Positions 35,213 to 44,170 of a stretch of 64,000 nucleotides of DNA are shown here, in pieces (within the stretch, counting starts at the first letter, position 1; each line of letters opens with the position of its first letter). The notes beneath the pieces are model-generated. The model had not been told where the DNA came from. It did no database searches and was given only the letters and a program-made list of their open reading frames with translations. The position numbers and the translations under genes were made by a program. Source of the DNA: Niveibacterium sp. SC-1 (lineage in GTDB: Bacteria > Pseudomonadota > Gammaproteobacteria > Burkholderiales > Rhodocyclaceae); assembly GCF_038235435.1 (NCBI RefSeq), contig NZ_CP151275.1, positions 2,356,001 to 2,420,000 on the forward strand, read 5' to 3'.

Positions 35213-37720
35213 ATGGCGCATCCCGACGCTGGTGCCACACGACCGTCGCGGCGCCTTCTGGCGAAGGTCCCGCCGTCGTTGTTGATCTGCACCTCAGGCG
35301 TCGCCGCGTTGATCTACCAGGTGTTGTGGATCAAGCAGATCTCGCTTCTTGTTGGCGTCGACGTCTATGCCGTGAGCCTGACCCTGAGCGGCTTCTTCGC
35401 CGGCCTGGCCTGCGGCGCTGCGTGGCTGGGTCGCAAGGCCGACGGGCTCGCGCGGCCGGCGCGTGCCTACGCCTTGATCGAGTCGGGCATCGCAGTCGGG
35501 GGGCTCGGACTCACCGTGATCCTGCCCATGCTGGCCATGCCCTTTGCGCGGATCGAGGATGCCATCGGGCCTGCCGCGTGGAGCCTGCCTTTCCTGGCCA
35601 TCGCGCTGCCTGCCTTCCTCATGGGCGGTACGGTGCCCGTACTGATGCGCGCCTGCGCCGATGCCCGAGGCGTCGCCCACCAAGGCGGGCGTTTCTATGC
35701 TGCCAATACGCTGGGCGCCATCGTCGGCACGCTGATTGCGAGTTTCCTGCTGATACCCGCCCTGGGTGTACGCGGCACCGCCTGCGTGGCCGCGGGGCTC
35801 AATATCCTGGCGGCTATTGGCGCCTTCGGGCTGCGGATGCGTACGGAGCATCTCGCCGCGGCGAGGCACGCACCCGCGCCGGAAACGGCCTTGACGGAAC
35901 CCGGCGCCCGCAGGGCCCTGACGCTCTACGCGATCGCGGGCGGGCTTGCGCTTGGCTACGAGGTGATCTGGTCGCAGGCCCTGGTGCAATTCATGAGTAC
36001 CCGCGCCTATGCCTTCTCGGTGATGCTGGCCGTGTTCCTCACGGGGCTCGCCGTGGGCAGTGGCTTGTACGCACGTCGCGCCGACCGCACGCATGACGCA
36101 TGGGGCGTGTTCGGCGTGCTCATCGCCCTGGCGGGCTTGCTCGCGCTGCTCGGCGTGGCTTGGCTGGGCGACTGGCTGGCCGTGTTCCAGACCGCGGCTG
36201 AAGTGGAAGTGCGCACTGCCACCGGCAGCGTGCTGGCCGGGATGTCCGCACGATTCTTCCTGGCCGCGCTGGTCGTGGTCTTCCTGCCCGCCCTCGCGCT
36301 GGGCGCGGCCTTTCCCGCGGCGGTACGGCTGTGCGTGCAGACCGGCGCGATCGGCCGGGGCATGGGCCGCGTGCTCGCGTGGAATACCCTGGGCGGCATC
36401 GCGGGCTCGCTGCTGTGCGGGCTCGTACTGCTGCCCCTGCTCGGGCTGGTGCGCAGCCTATCGTTGCTCGCCGGCCTCGCGGTCGTGCTCGGACTGGTGG
36501 CGGCGTACGGGCAGCCGGCCGTGCGCGCAAAGCGCATCGCGATCGCGCTGATGGCGCCCGTGGTAGCGGTGCTCGCGGTCATCACGCCGCGCGACCATCT
36601 GGCGCAACTCCTGGTGGACGCCCGCGGCGGCGAGCTCGTCTTCTACGAGGAGAGCCGCGGCGGCACGGTCGCCGTGCTGGGCCAGAACAAGGGCCAGAAC
36701 GCCCTGCGTCGGCTCTACATCCAGGGTGTCTCCAACTCGGGCGACGCCATGACCTCGCAGCGCTACATGCGGCTCCAGGCGCTACTGCCACTGATCATCC
36801 ATCCGGGCGAACCGCGTTCGGCCATGGTCATCGGCCTGGGCACGGGCATCACGGCGGGCGCGTTGCTCGCCTATCCCTCGCTGGAGAAGCGGGTGGTGGC
36901 CGAGCTCCTGCCCGCGGTGAAGGCCGCGGCTGCCGGCTTCCATGGCAACTACCAGGTCACGCGTGATCCGCGCATGGACATCCGCCTGCGCGATGGCCGC
37001 CGCACGCTGCTCGCCAGCGACGAACACTACGACCTCATCACGCTCGAACCGCCGCCGCCTTCGGCCAGCGGCGTGGTGAATCTCTACTCGCGCGACTTCT
37101 ATCGGCTCGCGGCCTCGCGCCTCAACCCGCAAGGCATCGTCGCGCAGTGGCTACCGCTGCCGACGCAGAACGACGAGGACTCGCGCGCGCTGGTGAAAAG
37201 CTTCGTCGAGGCCTTTCCGCATGCATCGCTGTGGACCACCGAGTTGCACGAGACCCTCATGATCGGCTCGCTCACGCCGATCACGCTGGACGCCGAGCGC
37301 ATCGCGCAACGCTTCGAGCGGGGCGAGGTCAGCGTGGCGCTGGGCGAGGTCGGCATCGATACGCCGGCCGCCTTGCTGGCCAACTGGATCACCGATCGCG
37401 ACGGGCTCGCGCGCTACGCCGGAGACGCTGCTCCGGTCACCGACGACGATCCGCGCATCGAGTACGCGGGCTGGTTGCGCGACGGTGAATTCGCGCGGGT
37501 GTTGCCGAAGATCTTCGCCTTGCAGAGCCCGCTGCCGCTCACGCACAGCACGCCGAAGCTCGATGCCGAGATCGCCCGCCGTCGCGACCTCCTGCTGAGC
37601 TTCTACGAGGCCGGACTGTATGCCTACCAGGGGGACCACGAGACGGCGCGCCGCGCGCTGGCCTACGTGATGGAGCGCGAGCCCGACAACGCCTATTTCC
37701 GCTGGATGGTCGGCCAGTGA
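35213..37720 (+). CDS. Membrane-fused spermidine-synthase-like protein
   Basis: 835 residues. The N-terminal ~460 residues hold roughly twelve membrane helices, starting VPPSLLICTSGVAALIYQVLW. A spermidine/spermine-synthase-like domain follows: AMVIGLGTGITAGALLAYPS is the glycine-rich nucleotide site, and DLITLEPPPPSASGVVNLYSRDFY is the family's active-site region. The usual aspartate in the D-x-R motif is weak, so polyamine synthesis is not certain; many fused proteins of this type have unknown activity. The C-terminus has one TPR-like helix pair. The ATG at 35213 is chosen because AGGAG lies eight bases upstream; a frame-extending TTG at 35171 is less well placed. It precedes the MoxR operon by 34 bases. 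Confidence 0.8.
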   Translation: MAHPDAGATRPSRRLLAKVPPSLLICTSGVAALIYQVLWIKQISLLVGVDVYAVSLTLSGFFAGLACGAAWLGRKADGLARPARAYALIESGIAVGGLGLTVILPMLAMPFARIEDAIGPAAWSLPFLAIALPAFLMGGTVPVLMRACADARGVAHQGGRFYAANTLGAIVGTLIASFLLIPALGVRGTACVAAGLNILAAIGAFGLRMRTEHLAAARHAPAPETALTEPGARRALTLYAIAGGLALGYEVIWSQALVQFMSTRAYAFSVMLAVFLTGLAVGSGLYARRADRTHDAWGVFGVLIALAGLLALLGVAWLGDWLAVFQTAAEVEVRTATGSVLAGMSARFFLAALVVVFLPALALGAAFPAAVRLCVQTGAIGRGMGRVLAWNTLGGIAGSLLCGLVLLPLLGLVRSLSLLAGLAVVLGLVAAYGQPAVRAKRIAIALMAPVVAVLAVITPRDHLAQLLVDARGGELVFYEESRGGTVAVLGQNKGQNALRRLYIQGVSNSGDAMTSQRYMRLQALLPLIIHPGEPRSAMVIGLGTGITAGALLAYPSLEKRVVAELLPAVKAAAAGFHGNYQVTRDPRMDIRLRDGRRTLLASDEHYDLITLEPPPPSASGVVNLYSRDFYRLAASRLNPQGIVAQWLPLPTQNDEDSRALVKSFVEAFPHASLWTTELHETLMIGSLTPITLDAERIAQRFERGEVSVALGEVGIDTPAALLANWITDRDGLARYAGDAAPVTDDDPRIEYAGWLRDGEFARVLPKIFALQSPLPLTHSTPKLDAEIARRRDLLLSFYEAGLYAYQGDHETARRALAYVMEREPDNAYFRWMVGQ

Positions 37721-37754
37721 GGCCGCCGTCCGCTGCCGCCGTGGAGAGCTGCCG

Positions 37755-38729
37755 ATGAGCGCGCGTGATGCGATCGCAGGACTGCAGAAAAGCGTGGAGG
37801 AGCAGATCCGCGGGCAGGGTGCGCTGGTGCGCCAGATCCTGATTGGCCTCCTGGCGAATGGCCACCTCCTGCTCGAGAGCCTTCCCGGTCTGGCCAAGAC
37901 GCGCACCGTGAAGGCCTTCGCCTCCCAGCTGGACGCGCAGATGCGCCGCGTGCAGTTCACGCCCGACCTCTTGCCGGCGGATATTACGGGCTCGGACGTA
38001 CTCTTCCAGGAGAACGGCCAGAACGTGTTCCGCTTCCAGGCCGGGCCGATCTTCGGCAACCTCATCCTCGCCGACGAGATCAATCGGGCGCCGGCCAAGG
38101 TGCAGTCTGCCTTGCTGGAAGCGATGGAGGAGCGGCAGGTCTCGGTGGGCGGCAACACGCACGCGATGCCTGAACTCTTCATGGTGCTGGCCACCCAGAA
38201 CCCGATCGAGCAGGAAGGCACCTACCCCTTGCCGGAGGCGCAGATGGACCGCTTCCTGATGAAGGTCCTGATCAGCTATCCGGATGCGGAGAGCGAGCGT
38301 GAGGTCCTCAAGCTCGTGCGCGGGGAGGAGCTGGTCGCGAAGGCACGCACGGCCGACGGGGCACGCATCGCGCAGGACCTGGTTTTCGCGGCACGCGCCG
38401 AGGTGCATGCGGTGCACGTAGCCGATGCGATCGACCGCTACGTGGTGGACCTGGTCAATGCGACCCGTTATCCGAAGAAGTACGACGACACGCTCGCAAG
38501 CTGGATCCAGGTGGGCAGCTCGCCCCGCGGCGCGATCGGCCTGGACAAGGCGGCGCGCGCGAACGCCTGGCTTTCCGGTCGCGACCATGTGACGCCCGAG
38601 GACGTGCGTGCCGTCGCCCACGCCGTGCTGCGGCACCGCCTGATCCTGAGCTACGACGCCAACGCCGATGGCATCTCCGCCGATGCGGTGGTGGACCGCC
38701 TGATCGAGCGGGTCGCGATTCCGGCCTGA
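37755..38729 (+). CDS. MoxR-type AAA+ ATPase
   Basis: 324 residues. Walker A is in LLESLPGLAKT (about 36-46), Walker B in LADEINRAP, sensor 1 in LATQNPIEQEGTYPLPEAQMDRF. This matches the MoxR family, chaperone-like ATPases that assemble or activate periplasmic or membrane enzymes together with VWA-domain partners. It begins a six-gene block: DUF58, DUF4381, FGE, VWA, VWA/TPR and a BatD-like protein, each overlapping or within 45 bases. GGAGAG precedes the ATG. Confidence 0.93.
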   Translation: MSARDAIAGLQKSVEEQIRGQGALVRQILIGLLANGHLLLESLPGLAKTRTVKAFASQLDAQMRRVQFTPDLLPADITGSDVLFQENGQNVFRFQAGPIFGNLILADEINRAPAKVQSALLEAMEERQVSVGGNTHAMPELFMVLATQNPIEQEGTYPLPEAQMDRFLMKVLISYPDAESEREVLKLVRGEELVAKARTADGARIAQDLVFAARAEVHAVHVADAIDRYVVDLVNATRYPKKYDDTLASWIQVGSSPRGAIGLDKAARANAWLSGRDHVTPEDVRAVAHAVLRHRLILSYDANADGISADAVVDRLIERVAIPA

Positions 38730-38745
38730 GGAGGGAGACGGTTCG

Positions 38746-39708
38746 ATGAGCACCGCACCGATCGAAGCGCTGGGCACCGTGCGTGTGGACCTGCCGCATC
38801 TCATGCGGCTGGAGTACCGCGCGCGTGGCCTGAGCTTTTTACCGACCCAGCCGCGCGGCAGCGTGCTGGCCGGTCGGCATGGCTCGCGCATGCGGGGCAG
38901 GGGGCTCAACTTCGAGGAGATCCGCGCCTACGTGCCCGGCGACGACACCCGCAATATCGACTGGAAGGTGAGCCTGCGCACCGGCACGCCGCAGGTACGC
39001 GCCTATACGGAGGAGCGTGACCGGCCCGCACTCTTCGTGGTGGATCAGCGACTCAACATGTTCTTCGGCAGTCGCCGCGCGATGAAGTCCGTGGTGGCAG
39101 CGGAGCTTGCCGCGCTGGGCGCCTGGATGGCTTTCCGATCGGGTGATCGCGCCGGCGCGGTGGTCTTCGACGATACGCATGTCGAGCGGATCCGGCCGCA
39201 TCGTAGTCGCGCACGCATCGAACGCATGTGCAGTGCGATCGTCCAGAGCAACGACAAGCTTTCCGCAGAGAGCAACGTCGTGCCCGCACCCCAGCAACTC
39301 GATCGCGCGCTGGAGGATGCCCTGCAGCTCGCGCCCCACGATCACCTGGTGTGCGTGATCAGCGATTTCCACGGTGCCGGCGAACGTACGCGGCGTCTCT
39401 TGCGTGCGCTGGCCGCGCACAACGATGTGGTCGCGGCGCTGATCTACGACCCGGCCGCCTTGCAGTTGCAAGAGACGCTGCGCATCGTGGTGAGCGGCGG
39501 CGAACTGCAGGTCGAGCTGGATCTCACGAAGGGTTCAGTGCGCGAGCCGCTGACGCGTCACTTTTCCGGCCGGCTCGAAAGCGTCGGCGATCTCCTGCGC
39601 CACAGCGGCGTGCCCTGTCTCGCCCTGGATACCGAGGCGCCCACGCTCGATCAACTGCGGCGTTTCCTCGGCGTACGTCCCCTGACACAGCGGCGCTTTC
39701 ATGCCTGA
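38746..39708 (+). CDS. DUF58 protein (VWA-related, MoxR partner)
   Basis: 320 residues. DUF58 landmarks are GRGLNFEEIRAYVPGDDTRNIDW and the VWA-like core (ALFVVDQRLNMFFG). It is cytoplasmic, with no membrane helix or signal peptide. DUF58 proteins always occur next to MoxR and are thought to present client proteins or bind metal through the VWA site; the MIDAS motif here is degenerate (DQRLN instead of D-x-S-x-S). It starts 16 bases after the MoxR stop and overlaps the next gene by eight bases. Confidence 0.9.
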   Translation: MSTAPIEALGTVRVDLPHLMRLEYRARGLSFLPTQPRGSVLAGRHGSRMRGRGLNFEEIRAYVPGDDTRNIDWKVSLRTGTPQVRAYTEERDRPALFVVDQRLNMFFGSRRAMKSVVAAELAALGAWMAFRSGDRAGAVVFDDTHVERIRPHRSRARIERMCSAIVQSNDKLSAESNVVPAPQQLDRALEDALQLAPHDHLVCVISDFHGAGERTRRLLRALAAHNDVVAALIYDPAALQLQETLRIVVSGGELQVELDLTKGSVREPLTRHFSGRLESVGDLLRHSGVPCLALDTEAPTLDQLRRFLGVRPLTQRRFHA

Positions 39709-40267
39709 ACCGCTTGCCGCCCAGTCTGCCGCCGCGCTCGCGCAACTGGCCGATGCGCCCTTGCCGGCCGTGGTGCCGTACACGCCGCAGACCTGGGGCT
39801 GGGTTGTGCTGGGCGCGCTGCTGCTGTGCGGCGTGTTCGCGCTTGCCCGCGCCTGGCTGCGGCGCTACCGCACCCGCGCCTACCGGCGCGCGGCACTGGC
39901 CGAACTCGATGCCATCGAGGCGCAGGAGGGCGGCGTGGCGCAGCGCATGGAAGCCGCCTTCGCCCTGCTCAAGCGGGTGGCGCTGGCGGCGCGCCCGCGC
40001 GAGCAGGTGGCGGCCCTCGGCGGACGCGACTGGCTCGCCTATCTCGCGGGCGAGGACCGGCGCTCCGGCTTTTCCGAATCGCAGGCAGAGACGCTGCAGC
40101 GGCTCCTGTACGCCGACGCGCGACTCTCGGACTCGCGGGCCGAGCCCGCACAGTGGCTGCCGCGCATCCGCCACTGGATCCGCCACCACGCGCAGCCGCC
40201 ATATTCCGTTAGTGGAACTAGTCTTCAGCATCCCTCCACCGATCGCATGCAGGGAGAACGATCATGA
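39701..40267 (+). CDS. DUF4381 membrane protein
   Basis: 188 residues. One membrane helix (about 32-52, WGWVVLGALLLCGVFALARA) is followed by a cytoplasmic helical region ending in a variable Ser/Gln-rich tail. DUF4381 proteins occur in MoxR/VWA operons; their role is unknown but they probably bridge the ATPase to the membrane VWA proteins. It overlaps the DUF58 stop by eight bases and its own stop overlaps the FGE start by four. Confidence 0.86.
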   Translation: MPEPLAAQSAAALAQLADAPLPAVVPYTPQTWGWVVLGALLLCGVFALARAWLRRYRTRAYRRAALAELDAIEAQEGGVAQRMEAAFALLKRVALAARPREQVAALGGRDWLAYLAGEDRRSGFSESQAETLQRLLYADARLSDSRAEPAQWLPRIRHWIRHHAQPPYSVSGTSLQHPSTDRMQGERS

Positions 40268-41478
40268 GCAGAAAACGGAATCCGGGGCCGCCAAACACCG
40301 TAGCGACACTGCCTTTGGCCGCGGCGAGCCAGCCCGCGAGCCCTCCGTGGAGGGCGCTGGGGCTTGCCGTGCTGGTGGGCGTGGTCGCCGTTGTCGGCGG
40401 CTTCGGCGCCCAGCGCTATTTCGCCCACGCCCAACGCGCGGCGAGCAAGGTGGTGATCGGGGATGGCATCAACGGTCCGCGCAGCATGGCCTGGATTCCG
40501 GGCGGCGAATTCCTGATGGGCAGCGATAGCAAAATGGCGCAGCCCAACGAGAAGCCTGCGCACAAGGTCAAGGTGCACGCCTTCTGGATGGACGCCCACC
40601 ACGTCACCAACGCCGAGTTCCGCCGGTTCGTACAGGCCACGGGCTACCTCACCACCGCCGAACGCAAGCCGGACTGGGACACGATGCGGGTGCAGCTCCC
40701 GCCCGGTACGCCCAAGCCCGATGACGCCTTGCTCGTCCCGGGGGCACTGGTCTTCGTGGGGACCGAGAAGACGGTTTCCTACGACGACTACACCCGCTGG
40801 TGGCGCTGGTCCCCCGGCGCGAGCTGGAAGCATCCGCAAGGTCCGGACAGCAGCATCGAGGGCAAGGACGATCACCCGGTGGTGCAGGTGTCCTACGAGG
40901 ATGCCGTCGCCTACGCCAAGTGGATCGGCAAGCGCCTGCCGACCGAGGCCGAATGGGAGTTCGCCGCCCGCGGTGGCCTGGAGCAGGCGACCTACGCCTG
41001 GGGCGAGGAATTCGCCCCTGAAGGCAAGCAGATGGCCAACGTCTGGCAGGGGCAGCAGAACCGCCGCTTCCCGGTGGTGAGCGCGAAGGCGGGCGGCGCG
41101 GCTGGCACCATGCCGGTGGGCACCTTTCCGCCCAACGGCTACGGCCTGGTCGACATGACCGGCAACGCCTGGCAGTGGGTGGCCGACTGGTATCGCGCCG
41201 ACCAGTTCCAGCGCGTGGCGGCCAGCGGCCGGGAGCTGGACGACCCGAACGGGCCGGTCGACAGCTACGACACTTCCGAGCCGGGTGTGCCGATCGATGC
41301 GCCCAAGCGCGTCACGCGCGGTGGCTCCTTCCTGTGCAACGAGGACTTCTGCCTGAGCTACCGGCCCAGCGCGCGCCGGGGCACCGACCCCTACACCAGC
41401 ATGTCGCACATCGGCTTCCGGCTGGTGATGGATGAAGACCAGTGGCGCAGCCACACGCGCGTGGTGGCGATGCGCTGA
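40264..41478 (+). CDS. Membrane-anchored formylglycine-generating enzyme (SUMF1 family)
   Basis: 404 residues. A single membrane helix (about 31-52, ALGLAVLVGVVAVVGGFGAQRY) places the enzyme domain outside the cytoplasm. The SUMF1 domain starts at SMAWIPGGEFLMGSD and holds the family core (LPTEAEWEFAARGG, GNAWQWVADWY, RGGSFLC). Both active-site cysteines of true FGE are present as Cys358-x4-Cys363 (LCNEDFC), unlike many SUMF1-domain proteins that lack them. FGE oxidises the cysteine of C-x-A/P-x-R sulfatase motifs to formylglycine using oxygen and copper. Two sulfatases with that motif are encoded 5-9 kb upstream. It overlaps the DUF4381 stop by four bases, inside the MoxR operon. Confidence 0.93.
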   Translation: MSRKRNPGPPNTVATLPLAAASQPASPPWRALGLAVLVGVVAVVGGFGAQRYFAHAQRAASKVVIGDGINGPRSMAWIPGGEFLMGSDSKMAQPNEKPAHKVKVHAFWMDAHHVTNAEFRRFVQATGYLTTAERKPDWDTMRVQLPPGTPKPDDALLVPGALVFVGTEKTVSYDDYTRWWRWSPGASWKHPQGPDSSIEGKDDHPVVQVSYEDAVAYAKWIGKRLPTEAEWEFAARGGLEQATYAWGEEFAPEGKQMANVWQGQQNRRFPVVSAKAGGAAGTMPVGTFPPNGYGLVDMTGNAWQWVADWYRADQFQRVAASGRELDDPNGPVDSYDTSEPGVPIDAPKRVTRGGSFLCNEDFCLSYRPSARRGTDPYTSMSHIGFRLVMDEDQWRSHTRVVAMR

Positions 41479-41519
41479 GAGTCAGGGACACGCGGCGCAG
41501 GATCGAACGGTAATCGCCG

Positions 41520-42527
41520 ATGCTCGTCTTCCATTCGCACTGGGCGCTCCTGCTGCTGCCGCTGCCGCTGCTCGTGTGGCTGGTGCTGCCGCCTTTCCGC
41601 GAGGTGACCAAGGCGATACGAGTGCCGTTCTTCGAGGAGACGGCCGAGGTGACCGGCATCAAGCCGATGCCGGGCGCCGTGGTGCGCAAGCCCAACTGGG
41701 TCCAGCGCCTGATGACGCCGCTCTGCTGGCTGCTGCTCGTAGCCGCGATGGCCCGCCCGCAATGGATAGAGCCGCCGGTGGAGAAGATCGAGGCAGCGCG
41801 CGACCTGATGCTGGCGATCGACCTGTCGCAGTCGATGGAGGCGCGTGACTTCACCAATGCCAAGGGCGCGCGCGTCGATCGACTCACCGCGGTGAAGGAG
41901 GTGGTCAGCGAGTTCATCGCGCGGCGCAAGACCGATCGCATCGGCCTCATCGTCTTCGGCGAATCCGCCTTCCCACAGGCGCCACCGACGCTGGACCACG
42001 AAAGCCTGCAACTGCTGCTCGACGAGGTGCGCATCGGTATGGCCGGTCCGCGTACCGCGATCGGTGACGCGATCGGCCTCGCGATCAAGATGACCGAGAC
42101 TTCCAAGGCGCCGGAGAAAGTCCTGGTCCTGCTGACGGATGGCAACGACACCGCGAGTCGCCTGCCGCCGGCCCAGGCTGCGGATATCGCGCGTGAGCAC
42201 CACCTGCTGATCCACACCATCGGCATCGGCAATCCGGCCGCGACGGGCGAAGACAAGGTCGACCTCGTCGCCCTGCAGGATCTCGCCACCCGTACGGGGG
42301 GGCGTTTTTTTCGCGGGGAGAATCGTGCGGGCCTGGAACAGATCTACGCCACCATCGACCAGCTGACGCCCGACAAGGCCAAGCGGCTGCGCTATTCGCC
42401 GCATATCGAACTCTTCTGGGTGCCGCTGGGCGCGGCGGCCTTGCTCTTTCTCGCCTATCACCTCGTGGCGGTGGTGATCGTCTATCTGCGCCGGCTGTTC
42501 CGCCTGCGCGCGAGTGCGGCGGCATGA
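41520..42527 (+). CDS. VWA-domain membrane protein (BatA-like)
   Basis: 335 residues. Two N-terminal membrane helices (about 5-27 and 63-80) precede a von Willebrand factor A domain with an intact MIDAS (DLSQS, then a Thr/Asp around TDGND); a third helix lies near the C-terminus (LGAAALLFLAYHLVAVVIVYL). This is the BatA arrangement of MoxR-associated systems, with the VWA domain in the periplasm able to bind a metal-coordinated client. It starts 41 bases after the FGE stop and its own stop overlaps the next gene by four. Confidence 0.9.
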   Translation: MLVFHSHWALLLLPLPLLVWLVLPPFREVTKAIRVPFFEETAEVTGIKPMPGAVVRKPNWVQRLMTPLCWLLLVAAMARPQWIEPPVEKIEAARDLMLAIDLSQSMEARDFTNAKGARVDRLTAVKEVVSEFIARRKTDRIGLIVFGESAFPQAPPTLDHESLQLLLDEVRIGMAGPRTAIGDAIGLAIKMTETSKAPEKVLVLLTDGNDTASRLPPAQAADIAREHHLLIHTIGIGNPAATGEDKVDLVALQDLATRTGGRFFRGENRAGLEQIYATIDQLTPDKAKRLRYSPHIELFWVPLGAAALLFLAYHLVAVVIVYLRRLFRLRASAAA

Positions 42528-44170
42528 TGGAAGCCCTGGCGCCTTTCCCGCTTTCTTTCCATTTCCTTCGACCACTCTGGTTGCTCTTGGTGGCCGGCGC
42601 GCTGGTCCTGCTGCTCCTCTGGCGGCTGAACTCCGATCCGCGCGCGCAATGGCGGCGCTTCATCGCGCCGCATCTGCTCGACGCCCTGATCATCGGCGAG
42701 AAGCGCCGCTTCCGTGTGCGGCCTATCCATGCGATCGGCGTGCTGCTCATCGTCGGCGGCATCGCCGCAGCCGGACCCACCTGGGAAGAGGAACCCCCGC
42801 CGTTTTCGCAGGACAAGGCGCCGCTGATCGTGGCGATCGACCTGTCGCGTTCCATGGATGCGAGCGACATTTCGCCCACCCGGCTGGAGCGGGTGAAGCA
42901 GAAGGTCCATGACCTGATGGCCGAGCGCAAAGGCTCGCGCACCGGCCTGGTGGTCTATGCCGGTACCGCGCACCTCGTATTGCCGCCGGCCGAGGATCCG
43001 GCCCTGATGGACATCTTCCTCGAAGCGCTGTCGACCGGGCTGATGCCACGTGACGGCCGGAATGTCACCGCAGCGCTTGCGCAAGCCGACCGTTTGCTTG
43101 CCAAGGAATCCGCGGCGGGGACGGTCGTGTTCTTCACCGATGGCTTCGACGCCGCCCAGGAGGCGGACTTCGCCCGCGCGGTGGCGGCCAGGCCGGACCG
43201 GCAGGTGATGCTGGTGAGCGTCGGGACGAAGGAGGGCGGTCCGGTGCTGGCGGCCAACGGTCGCCCGGCGCTGGACAAGGCCGGGCGGCCGATCATCGGC
43301 AGCTTCGACGCGGCCGCACTGGAGCATGCGGCCAATGCGGCTGATGTGTTGATCGCCAGCAGCACCCTGGACGACGAAGACATCCGCTGGGTCCAGCGCC
43401 GGGCACAGAAGCACCTGCAGGCGGTCGAGGCGGAGAAGGCACAGTTGCGCTGGAAGGAGCCGGGCTACTGGCTGTGCTTCCCGATCGCTCTGATCGCCGC
43501 ACTGAGTTTTCGCCGCGGCTGGGTACTGCGCTGGCTGCCGGTGCTGCTGCTGGCCTGCATGGCGGGCATGCCGAAGCCGGCACAGGCGGCCGGCTTCAAC
43601 TGGCTGGATGCCTTCCTCACGCCTGACCAGCAGGGCCGCATGCACTTCGAGCGCGGTGAGTTCGCCGAGGCCGCAAGCCATTTCGAGGATGCGCAATGGA
43701 AGGCCTGGGCCTACTACCGTGCCCGCAACTACGGCCAGGCGCTGACGCTTTTCGCACGCCAGGACAGCCCCGAATCCTTCCTCATGATGGGCAACTGCTA
43801 CGCGCAGCTTGGCGAGTACGCACAGGCCGTGAGCGCCTACGACAATGCCTTGCGCGGGCGGCCGACCTACGTGCAGGCGAAACACAACCGCGAGCTCGTG
43901 GCCGCCCTGATCCCGAAGGCGAAGCCGCCGGAGGAGCAGGGCGAGGAGGGGCCGAACCTCAAGCCGGACGAGGTGAAGTTCGACAACAAGACCGGCGGTG
44001 GCAAGCTCGTCCAGGTCAAGGGCAAGAAGCTCTCCGCCGAGGTGTGGATGCGCAATCTGCAGACGACGCCGGCCGAGTTCCTGCGGCAGAAGTTCGCGAT
44101 CCAGGCGCAGGAGGGCAACGGCGCCGCCAAGACCAAGGCCAAGGCCGCGCAGGGCGGGGCGCAACCATGA
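42524..44170 (+). CDS. VWA-TPR membrane protein (BatB/BatC-like)
   Basis: 548 residues. Two N-terminal helices (about 19-37 and 68-84) lead to a VWA domain with MIDAS DLSRS, TGLVVYAG and TDGFD. Further helices near 320 and 338 return through the membrane, and the C-terminal third has TPR repeats (GEFAEAASHFEDAQWKAWAYY, GEYAQAVSAYDNALRGRP) before a charged linker. It combines the roles of BatB (VWA) and BatC (TPR) in one chain. The four-base overlaps on both sides imply coupled translation with BatA-like and BatD-like partners. Confidence 0.9.
   Translation: MMEALAPFPLSFHFLRPLWLLLVAGALVLLLLWRLNSDPRAQWRRFIAPHLLDALIIGEKRRFRVRPIHAIGVLLIVGGIAAAGPTWEEEPPPFSQDKAPLIVAIDLSRSMDASDISPTRLERVKQKVHDLMAERKGSRTGLVVYAGTAHLVLPPAEDPALMDIFLEALSTGLMPRDGRNVTAALAQADRLLAKESAAGTVVFFTDGFDAAQEADFARAVAARPDRQVMLVSVGTKEGGPVLAANGRPALDKAGRPIIGSFDAAALEHAANAADVLIASSTLDDEDIRWVQRRAQKHLQAVEAEKAQLRWKEPGYWLCFPIALIAALSFRRGWVLRWLPVLLLACMAGMPKPAQAAGFNWLDAFLTPDQQGRMHFERGEFAEAASHFEDAQWKAWAYYRARNYGQALTLFARQDSPESFLMMGNCYAQLGEYAQAVSAYDNALRGRPTYVQAKHNRELVAALIPKAKPPEEQGEEGPNLKPDEVKFDNKTGGGKLVQVKGKKLSAEVWMRNLQTTPAEFLRQKFAIQAQEGNGAAKTKAKAAQGGAQP

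Noticed and set aside
35171..35213. TTG start 42 bases upstream for the spermidine-synthase-like gene
   Set aside because: GGAGGAG lies only two bases before it, too close for normal initiation, while the ATG at 35213 has AGGAG at eight bases.
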